Shown: positions 6,721-11,550 of the stretch, in pieces
Position numbering within the stretch: the stretch's first letter is position 1
Layout: each line of letters starts with the position of its first letter
Notes under the pieces: model-generated
Told to the model about the DNA's origin: nothing
Database searches by the model: none
The model's input: only the letters and a program-made list of their open reading frames with translations
From: Candidatus Daviesbacteria bacterium
GTDB taxonomy: Bacteria; Patescibacteriota; Microgenomatia; Daviesbacterales; UBA10151
DNA: 14,085 nt
NCBI GenBank assembly: GCA_016183225.1
Contig: JACPEZ010000018.1
Coordinates: forward strand, 1-14,085
Direction: 5' to 3'
Position numbers and translations under genes: made by a program

Positions 6721-7212
6721 TTACACCCTTAAAATATAACCTACTACCAGCCCGATGACAGTGGCCAGAGAACCAATGACAAAAAGTTCGATGGCAGATC
6801 TTAATGGTTTGTGTTCTACCAGCTTGCCTTTGATATAGCCCAAAAGAAATAATCCCACAAATGCTGCCAAAATACTGATAATCCTGGCCTGGGGTTGATT
6901 AAAAGTAATGGTGGGAATAATTGGCACCAGACCGCCTATCAAATAAGCCACGAACATAATTAATGCGCCTGTTATTAAACTGTCAGTGTGTTTGCCGGTT
7001 TTATCCATCTGATGGACAGCTTTTTCGCTGGAATATTGTCCTGCAGCCATGGAAGTGGCCTCCACTGTGACAGCTACCAGTGAGGCCAAAACAATAATGG
7101 CTTTATCTTCCACTCCTGTTGAAATCCCCACCACCACACCGGTTGTTGAAACCAAGCCATCTTGCAGTCCAAAAAGCCCTGATCTTAAATAATCTTCATG
7201 AATATGTAGCAT
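6721..7212 (-). CDS. Short VIT1/CCC1-family Fe/Mn transporter
   Basis: This 163-residue integral membrane protein has about five spans. The first helix region GLFGLQDGLVSTTGVVVGI (12-30) is the family signature, and EATSMAAGQYSSEKA (51-65) contains the Glu, Met, Gly and Tyr of the second metal-pathway helix. VIT/CCC1 proteins move Fe(II) or Mn(II) out of the cytosol. Most are about 230 residues or longer because a helical cytosolic metal-binding loop follows that second helix; here only about 15 residues (roughly 62-77) connect it to the next span, so that domain is absent. The ATG at 7212 fits the promoter at 7213-7227; no RBS is present. No ferritin or Fe regulator lies beside it. Confidence 0.85.
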   Translation of the reverse strand: MLHIHEDYLRSGLFGLQDGLVSTTGVVVGISTGVEDKAIIVLASLVAVTVEATSMAAGQYSSEKAVHQMDKTGKHTDSLITGALIMFVAYLIGGLVPIIPTITFNQPQARIISILAAFVGLFLLGYIKGKLVEHKPLRSAIELFVIGSLATVIGLVVGYILRV

Positions 7213-7227
7213 GAATGAATTCTACCA
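7213..7227 (-). promoter_or_regulatory. Extended -10 promoter of the VIT-like gene (leaderless)
   Basis: Read on the minus strand: TGG-TAGAAT, then TCATTC, then the ATG at 7212. The six-base distance puts the transcription start on the start codon. TTCAAA lies 17 bases upstream of the -10 (7247 to 7242) as a weak -35. No Shine-Dalgarno site is present. Confidence 0.5.
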
Positions 7228-7287
7228 TTTCCCAGGGCTTCTTTGAAGTTTTGGTAATTTCCTCCCAGAAGGTTGGTTTAATGAGGT

Positions 7288-7334
7288 AAAAGTCCGCAGG
7301 TGTCAACCTATTCCACCCCAAGGGTGGAAGTTTT
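7288..7334. repeat. Dispersed hairpin repeat, copy A (between divergent VIT-like and DUF5678 genes)
   Basis: This copy contains AGGTGTCAACCTATTCC and a perfect hairpin TTCCACCC-CAA-GGGTGGAA (7311-7329, eight base pairs), then GTTTT. It aligns over about 45 bases with copy B at 7950-7996. Both copies lie between divergently transcribed genes, in the same orientation. On the minus strand the conserved block reads TTGACACCT, a -35-like sequence. Confidence 0.65.
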
Positions 7335-7359
7335 AACTAAAAATCTGTTTGAAAAATTA

Positions 7360-7374
7360 TGCTATAATAGTTTT
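7360..7374 (+). promoter_or_regulatory. Extended -10 promoter of the DUF5678 gene (leaderless)
   Basis: TGC-TATAAT (7360-7368), then AGTTTT, then the ATG at 7375. The consensus -10 with TGn extension six bases before the ATG implies a leaderless mRNA and fixes the start; the frame is also open upstream into the repeat. No clear -35 or RBS is seen. Confidence 0.6.
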
Positions 7375-7572
7375 ATGGCAATAGATTGGACAAATATTTA
7401 TAAAAAATACAAAGGACTTTGGGTAGCCTTAAAAGATGATGAAGTAACTGTTGTTTCTTCCGGTAAATCTTTACAAGAAACTTCCAGGAAAGCTCAAGAA
7501 AAAGGTTTTAATGACCCAATATTTTTTAGGGTACCAAAGAAATTAACTTATTTTGTGGGAGCCACAGTATAA
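7375..7572 (+). CDS. DUF5678-like small protein
   Basis: This 65-residue soluble protein begins MAIDWTNIYKKYKGLWVAL and continues with DDEVTVVSSGKSLQETSRKA and a C-terminal RVPKKLTYFVG. That matches the DUF5678 pattern (D-W-x-x-x-Y-x-x-Y-x-G-x-W-V-A-L, then a 'V-x-S-G-K-S/T-L' helix, then VPKK). The function is unknown; members are small and widespread in CPR bacteria and archaea. The open frame extends upstream through the hairpin repeat, but the promoter at 7360-7374 and the family N-terminus support the ATG at 7375. It stands alone between a divergent transporter and a convergent DUF4926 gene. Confidence 0.75.
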   Translation: MAIDWTNIYKKYKGLWVALKDDEVTVVSSGKSLQETSRKAQEKGFNDPIFFRVPKKLTYFVGATV

Positions 7573-7663
7573 ATAAGCGTGAAATTTCCTTACCGCAAAA
7601 TCAATCTTCAAAAAGTTATTCTACACACGCAGGGTATATGAAGACATCCTTAAAATTTAGAAT

Positions 7664-7900
7664 CTAGGCAGTTGCAAAGCCACGGACATGGAGGATATCA
7701 TCTTGTTTTGTATCACGGATATCTGATAGGGTAAGAGTAAGTAGCGCTACTGTTTTTCCTGTCGCAGTAACAAACTCTACTTCCGCTGCTTCACCGCCTT
7801 CATAAACATTTACCACAGCTCCCATATCTCCCATACGGAGGCCATGTTCTTTAATATCGTGCGTAAGTATGACTGTTTCCAATTCTCTAAATTTGTGTAT
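7664..7900 (-). CDS. DUF4926-like small protein with unclear start codon
   Basis: The core FRELETVILTHDIKEHGLRMGDMGAVV followed by VYEGGEAAEVEFV and TGKTVALLTL is the DUF4926 pattern, a small SH3-like beta-barrel of unknown function sometimes found near toxin-antitoxin-type genes. Family members normally start two or three residues before the F-R-E-L motif. Here no ATG, GTG or TTG exists at that point. An ATA codon (7900-7898) stands there, six bases after AGAGGG, and behind a TATAAT box (7925-7920). The in-frame ATG at 7993 lies inside hairpin repeat B and adds residues unlike the family, and the TTG at 7882 would cut into the domain. I give the ATA as the best fit; a mutated start is equally possible. 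Confidence 0.65.
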   Translation of the reverse strand: MHKFRELETVILTHDIKEHGLRMGDMGAVVNVYEGGEAAEVEFVTATGKTVALLTLTLSDIRDTKQDDILHVRGFATA

Positions 7901-7919
7901 AAGAATCCCTCTTAAATAT

Positions 7920-7925
7920 ATTATA
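7920..7925 (-). promoter_or_regulatory. Probable -10 box of the DUF4926 gene
   Basis: On the minus strand TATAAT, followed by ATATTT and then AAGAGGG, would start a transcript near 7913 with a Shine-Dalgarno-like AGAGGG in its first bases and the candidate start ATA at 7900. If used, translation from the ATG at 7993 would be impossible from this transcript. Confidence 0.4.
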
Positions 7926-7949
7926 CAGGATAACAACAATCCAATAATG

Positions 7950-7996
7950 AAAAAATCCCTAGGTGTCAAGCTAATCCACCCCCAGGTGGACATTTT
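7950..7996. repeat. Dispersed hairpin repeat, copy B (between divergent DUF4926 and metallopeptidase-region genes)
   Basis: This copy contains AGGTGTCAAGCTAATCC and hairpin TCCACC-CCCA-GGTGGA (7975-7990, six base pairs), then CATTTTG. It matches copy A in block order, orientation and placement between divergent genes. The stem differs by compensating loss on both sides, so the hairpin is kept while its sequence varies. Confidence 0.65.
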
Positions 7997-8015
7997 GTTT
8001 TGGACATTTTGTTTT
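7988..8015 (+). repeat. Perfect 14-base tandem duplication
   Basis: GGACATTTTGTTTT occurs twice head to tail (7988-8001 and 8002-8015), followed by another GG. The first unit overlaps the 3' arm of the repeat B hairpin. It lies just upstream of the promoter at 8026-8034, so it changes the spacing between hairpin and promoter relative to copy A. Confidence 0.9.
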
Positions 8016-8025
8016 GGTGATTGTT

Positions 8026-8034
8026 TGATATACT
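8026..8034 (+). promoter_or_regulatory. Extended -10 promoter before the 8043 ORF
   Basis: TGA-TATACT at 8026-8034, eight bases before the ATG at 8043. The transcript would start on or within about two bases of the start codon. The hexamer and extension are identical to those of the rpiB promoter at 1557-1565. Confidence 0.5.
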
Positions 8035-8042
8035 GAATCTGT

Positions 8043-8237
8043 ATGATTGAAGAATCGTCAAAAGAGCAGGGAAATGAGGAATTGTTACCATTGCCTTTTA
8101 CTTATGAAAGGGTTGACGATTCCGCGGAAGCTGTATTTAAAGTGAGGAGAAAAAATATTAAGGGAGGATCTAAAACAGATGAGGAAATTCATGCGGAGGT
8201 TCAAAAACAAAAAGAGAAACAAAACTTGGTTCACTAG
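8043..8237 (+). CDS. Short acidic ORF, likely the N-terminal part or upstream partner of the metallopeptidase gene
   Basis: The 64-residue reading frame starts at an ATG correctly placed behind a promoter and encodes a hydrophilic, mostly acidic segment (FTYERVDDSAEAVFKVRRKN in the middle) ending in a charged helix-like stretch. It overlaps the next gene by 59 bases in another frame. I recognise no domain. Two readings are possible: an independent small protein translated before the peptidase, or the true N-terminus of the peptidase separated by a frameshift. One surplus base in the A-rich stretch (A5 runs at 8203-8207 and 8209-8213) would explain the second reading, since the downstream frame differs by one base. 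Confidence 0.55.
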   Translation: MIEESSKEQGNEELLPLPFTYERVDDSAEAVFKVRRKNIKGGSKTDEEIHAEVQKQKEKQNLVH

Positions 8238-9033
8238 TGAATACTTTCTAAAAAAAGGTTCTCCGAAAGAACAAATAGAATTTGAGGTTAACGGCCATCA
8301 AATTACCGTTTACAATTTTAATTCGGATAAACCATTTAGTGATAAATATGTTGAAGAAGCAAAAGAGGCCTTGGCGGAACTGGCCTCAAAGTTTCCTCAG
8401 ATAGTTGGTAAACTGCGTTGGATTTTAATCGACGATAATCAGCCGCCGAGTGTCTATGGCGATCCAGACAAGTATCCTTTTAATGGTCAAGCTAATGATG
8501 ACTGGAAGACTCTAATACTGTATCCAAGAGCAATGGAATTTTCGCCCCACAGAGTTGCCAAAGTTTCCAATTTTACAGGTACTATGATTCATGAATTGGC
8601 ACATCTTAATCAAAGCGATTTTATAAAAGAATGGGGAGAAAAATATCGGTGGGCGTATTTAAACGAAGATGATAGATACAAAGACCAATGGGAGTGGCGG
8701 TTAACCCCGGATGGGCGGACGAAAAGACTTTTTAATAAAAATACGGCGGAAATGTCCCCATGGGGGGAAATGCCACTTGAGTCGGAAGAATGTGTAACTT
8801 CTTATGCTCGAATAAATATTAATGAGGATATTTGTGAAAGCATGGTTGCCTACGTTTGTGATCCCCGGTTACTAGAGAGAGTTTCACCGGCCAAGTTTGA
8901 TATTTTAACAAGACATGATGCTCGTGGTCTAAAACCGGCGGTTTCTGCCATAAGAATCGCACAAGAGGAGATAAAGATGCCGGAAGTTAAACCGGAGACA
9001 GTTCGTTATTATGTTGTGGAGGTAATTTCATAG
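8179..9033 (+). CDS. Putative gluzincin-type zinc metallopeptidase (HELAH)
   Basis: The 284-residue protein carries H138-E-L-A-H142, the zinc-binding and catalytic HExxH motif, after a helix starting TGTMI. Later, SYARININEDICESMVAYV (208-226) resembles the third-ligand helix of gluzincins and of anthrax-lethal-factor-like peptidases, with E216 the probable third zinc ligand. A following VSPAKFDIL continues that resemblance. No signal peptide or membrane span is seen, so it should be cytoplasmic unless exported otherwise. The first 18 residues, very basic and read from the frame overlapping the upstream ORF, look like a shadow; recognisable protein begins near SEYFLKKGSP (20-29). GGAGG at 8163-8167 is 11 bases before the ATG. 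No other in-frame start exists further downstream, which favours a frameshifted single gene. Confidence 0.68.
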   Translation: MRKFMRRFKNKKRNKTWFTSEYFLKKGSPKEQIEFEVNGHQITVYNFNSDKPFSDKYVEEAKEALAELASKFPQIVGKLRWILIDDNQPPSVYGDPDKYPFNGQANDDWKTLILYPRAMEFSPHRVAKVSNFTGTMIHELAHLNQSDFIKEWGEKYRWAYLNEDDRYKDQWEWRLTPDGRTKRLFNKNTAEMSPWGEMPLESEECVTSYARININEDICESMVAYVCDPRLLERVSPAKFDILTRHDARGLKPAVSAIRIAQEEIKMPEVKPETVRYYVVEVIS

Positions 9034-9077
9034 TTTTTTAAGTGGGGTAACTAAAGTAAAAAAATCCAAAGTCCATC

Positions 9078-9106
9078 TTGACAAGTCCCCATAGGGGGGA
9101 TATGAT
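9078..9106 (+). promoter_or_regulatory. csoR operon promoter with a CsoR-type operator in the spacer
   Basis: TTGACA (9078-9083), a 17-base spacer and TATGAT (9101-9106) form a near-consensus sigma-70 promoter. The spacer holds TCCCCATAGGGGGGA (9086-9100), a GC-rich inverted repeat (CCCC-ATA-GGGG) of the kind bound by CsoR/RcnR-family repressors. Bound repressor would cover the spacer and block RNA polymerase. The ATG at 9113 is seven bases after the -10, so the mRNA is predicted to be leaderless. Confidence 0.82.
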
Positions 9107-9112
9107 TAAGTC

Positions 9113-9382
9113 ATGTTTAGGCCCAAAGATACACAAGAGAGAATTTTGCACAGGTTAAAAATTGCCAAAGGACATCTTGCTAAAGTTATCAACATGGTTG
9201 AAAGCGGGCAGTATTGCATTGATGTTATTCACCAGTCCCAGGCTGTCCAGCGGGGCTTGCAAGAAGCCGATTCTCTGGTTTTGGAAAACCACTTAAAAAG
9301 TTGTGTGGTAGATAATATTAAAAAAGGTGAAGTAGATACGGCTGTTAAAGAAATAATGGAGGTAGTCAAAAAAGCCCAATGA
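9113..9382 (+). CDS. csoR: CsoR-family copper-sensing transcriptional repressor
   Basis: The 89-residue all-helical protein belongs to the CsoR/RcnR (DUF156) family. C35, H60 and C64 form the C-H-C Cu(I) site with the HxxxC spacing on the second helix, one residue offset from C36, H61 and C65 of Mycobacterium tuberculosis CsoR. Y34 and E80 match the second-shell Tyr and Glu that transmit Cu(I) binding. This fingerprint points to copper, not nickel/cobalt (RcnR) or formaldehyde (FrmR); persulfide-sensing CstR lacks the His. Apo-protein should bind the palindrome at 9086-9100, repressing its own operon, and release DNA with Cu(I). It starts at the predicted transcription start and overlaps the next gene as ATGA. 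Confidence 0.93.
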   Translation: MFRPKDTQERILHRLKIAKGHLAKVINMVESGQYCIDVIHQSQAVQRGLQEADSLVLENHLKSCVVDNIKKGEVDTAVKEIMEVVKKAQ

Positions 9383-9882
9383 TTGATAAAAAGATTATTT
9401 TTGGCATTATGTTAATAACAATTTTAATTTTGGGAGGGGGAATGTTTTTACTTTCCCAAACCACTTCCACCAAACCCCAAAACGCCACTTTATCCCAAAA
9501 CGTTAAAATAGAAGTTCCGGAAAAAACTTTTGACTGGGGAGAAATTAAATACAGCAAAGGAAATGCCACCAAAACCTTTGTTATTAAAAATATTGGTTCA
9601 GACCTGCTTAAACTTTATAATGTTAAAACTTCCTGCGCCTGCACCAATGCCAATTTAACAATTGACAATAAAGTTAGCCCTGAATTTGGCATGCACACTC
9701 AATCTGCTTGGGTAGGAGAACTTCCTGTGGGCAAAGAAGCCATTTTAACGGTTATTTTTGACCCGACTTTTCATGGTCCAACCGCGCTTGGCCCCATGGA
9801 GCGGTTAATTTCCATGCAGACCAATGATTTATCCTCCCCCACTTTGGAATTTAAGCTGACAGGAAATGTGGTAAAAGATTAA
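9379..9882 (+). CDS. Membrane-anchored DUF1573 protein
   Basis: The 167 residues have one N-terminal membrane segment (about 6-26) and an extracytoplasmic domain with the DUF1573 pattern: KTFDWGEIKYSKG (49-61), TFVIKNIGSDLLKL (66-79), the Cys site TSCACT with C86 and C88, and VIFDPT (125-130) before a closing beta strand. DUF1573 is an immunoglobulin-like beta sandwich of unknown biochemical role. The closely spaced Cys residues could bind Cu(I) or exchange thiols; that is inference from the operon. It is coupled to csoR by a four-base overlap and lies two bases before the next start. Confidence 0.82.
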   Translation: MIDKKIIFGIMLITILILGGGMFLLSQTTSTKPQNATLSQNVKIEVPEKTFDWGEIKYSKGNATKTFVIKNIGSDLLKLYNVKTSCACTNANLTIDNKVSPEFGMHTQSAWVGELPVGKEAILTVIFDPTFHGPTALGPMERLISMQTNDLSSPTLEFKLTGNVVKD

Positions 9883-9883
9883 A

Positions 9884-10735
9884 ATGAAATTGAAAAAATT
9901 ATTTAATTTTAAATTGCCCTTATGGCTGGTGCTGGTTTTGGTAATTGACGCTGCTGTTTTGGCTGGTTTGGGAGAATATGTCTGGTGGAAAAATCAAATC
10001 CCGCCTGATCCGGCTGCCAAAGTAACCTCTATTAAATTGCAGGTTTTACCTCAGACAGGTTACACCACATCTTTAAAATGGGGGGATTTGGGCAAAAAAT
10101 TAGTAGAAGCAGGGGCAATTGACCCGGAAAAATTCCCGTTCAATCCTAGTCCAGAGGACTATATCAAGATTGACGAGCAAAACTCCCGAGATATTGTTAA
10201 TTTCCTGTGGGCTTTGGGACTGACCCAAAAAGCACAAGTTTTAGATGAAGGCCCGATGAAAAAAGGCGATACCCCTTTAGGCAATTTTGCCTCAACAGGA
10301 GGTTGGACTTTGGGTAAAAAAGATGCGGTGGAGCTTTATTCTTCTACGGAACTTTTTCCTTTGAATGATTTTCAGCAAAATCTGGTTAAAAAAATTAGCG
10401 ACGGGGTTTTCCGGCCCTGCTGCGGTAATGCCACCAGTTTTCCCGACTGCAACCACGGCATGGCTGCCTTGGGCTATATTGAGTGGGCAGTCTATAACGG
10501 TTTATCGGAAGAGCAAATTTATAAAGACTTGCTAGCTTTTAATTCTTTCTGGTTTCCCCAAAACTATCTGGAAATGGCCATATTTTTTGATAAGCAGGGG
10601 ATAAATTGGAAAAAAGTTGATCCCAAATTGGCTTTGTCGCGGGATTATTCTTCGGCCATGGGAGCTGCCAGAATAAAACAGGAAGTGCAGAATGTACCCG
10701 GTTTACAAAGCCCAGGTTCAAGCTGCGGAGTATAA
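9884..10735 (+). CDS. Membrane-anchored Cys/His protein of unknown family in the copper operon
   Basis: The 283-residue protein has a basic N-terminus, one hydrophobic span (about 11-30) and a large outside domain. RPCCGNATSFPDCNHG (177-192) clusters C179, C180, C189 and H191, a convincing metal- or thiol-binding site. A helix-rich segment, LSEEQIYKDLLAFNSFWFP (207-225), follows, and a further C281 stands two residues from the C-terminus. The layout, a Cys cluster and then a short helical domain, vaguely recalls PCYCGC-motif proteins, but I cannot assign a family. Between a DUF1573 protein and a CcdA-like thiol transporter, an extracytoplasmic copper or disulfide role is plausible. No RBS is evident; it starts two bases after the previous stop. 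Confidence 0.75.
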   Translation: MKLKKLFNFKLPLWLVLVLVIDAAVLAGLGEYVWWKNQIPPDPAAKVTSIKLQVLPQTGYTTSLKWGDLGKKLVEAGAIDPEKFPFNPSPEDYIKIDEQNSRDIVNFLWALGLTQKAQVLDEGPMKKGDTPLGNFASTGGWTLGKKDAVELYSSTELFPLNDFQQNLVKKISDGVFRPCCGNATSFPDCNHGMAALGYIEWAVYNGLSEEQIYKDLLAFNSFWFPQNYLEMAIFFDKQGINWKKVDPKLALSRDYSSAMGAARIKQEVQNVPGLQSPGSSCGV

Positions 10736-10737
10736 AC

Positions 10738-11550
10738 ATGGAAGGAATGCTTTTACAAACATCACTCATAGCCGCCTTTGTGGCAGGGATGGTGGCTTTA
10801 TTTGCTCCTTGCTGTGTCACTTTTTTACTGCCCGCCTATTTAGGTTCGGTTTTTAAAGAAAAAGAAAAAGTTTTATTCATGACGCTTGTTTTTGGATTGG
10901 GGATTTTTGTGGTGCTGCTGCCGGCAGTTTTGGGAGTGCAGTTTATCCAACAGTTTTTATTCCGCAATCATGATTTTATTTATATTTTGGGAGGGGTAGT
11001 TATGCTGGGGGTCGCCATGGCGACTTTTTTTAATGTCAAAATGCCCACGCCCCGCTTACCCGGGATGCAGGTGGGTCAAAGAACTGATGTATTATCTGTT
11101 TTTATTCTGGGTATTTTTTCCGGGATTACCTCGGCCTGCTGCGCGCCGGTTCTGATTGGCATTTTAACTTTGACTTTTTTATCTGCCAGTTTCTGGGGGG
11201 CTCTCTTGGTCGGTGCCATGTATGTTTTGGGTATGGTTACCCCTTTACTTTTAATGTCTATATTTTTGGAAGGAAAGGTAAATAAATTAACGATCTTGCG
11301 AAGACCGGTTTTTGGCAAAATAATTTTAAGTAATCTCATTGCCTCACTGGTATTTTTGGCAACCGGTGTAACTATCTTGTACTTAAGTTTTACCGGCAGG
11401 TTGTCTTCTTCCGGCATGGATAGTTTTACCACAGCGATCCAAAATGTTGGAGGCTATGTTAATGAAATGATAGGCCAAAATTTATTAATCAATATACTTT
11501 TTTTATTTTTGGTGGGATACTTTATTTACTGGATAATTAAAAGAAAATGA
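10738..11550 (+). CDS. CcdA/DsbD-type membrane protein with two vicinal Cys pairs
   Basis: The 270-residue protein has six or seven membrane spans and the cytochrome-c-biogenesis/DsbD transmembrane layout: first helix ending FAPCCVTFLLPAYLG (22-36) and fourth-helix-like SGITSACCAPVLIG (128-141). CcdA proteins carry one redox Cys in each of these helices and move electrons from cytoplasmic thioredoxin to outside thiols. Here each site is doubled, C25-C26 and C134-C135, which resembles the vicinal Cys pair in the first helix of the mercury transporter MerT. Electron transfer to the neighbouring surface Cys proteins, or metal passage, are both possible. GGAG at 10727-10730 is seven bases before the ATG. 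The end overlaps the ATPase gene as ATGA. Confidence 0.8.
   Translation: MEGMLLQTSLIAAFVAGMVALFAPCCVTFLLPAYLGSVFKEKEKVLFMTLVFGLGIFVVLLPAVLGVQFIQQFLFRNHDFIYILGGVVMLGVAMATFFNVKMPTPRLPGMQVGQRTDVLSVFILGIFSGITSACCAPVLIGILTLTFLSASFWGALLVGAMYVLGMVTPLLLMSIFLEGKVNKLTILRRPVFGKIILSNLIASLVFLATGVTILYLSFTGRLSSSGMDSFTTAIQNVGGYVNEMIGQNLLINILFLFLVGYFIYWIIKRK

Noticed and set aside
7284..7306. TTGACACCT of the hairpin repeats acting as the -35 of the minus-strand genes
   Set aside because: It lies too far (about 38 bases in copy B and 76 in copy A) from the -10 boxes that precede the DUF4926 and VIT-like genes, and sequences 17 bases downstream are poor -10 matches.
7300..7374. N-terminal extension of the DUF5678 protein
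   Set aside because: The added codons are repeat A and promoter sequence; the TGCTATAAT box just before 7375 and the family start favour the short form.
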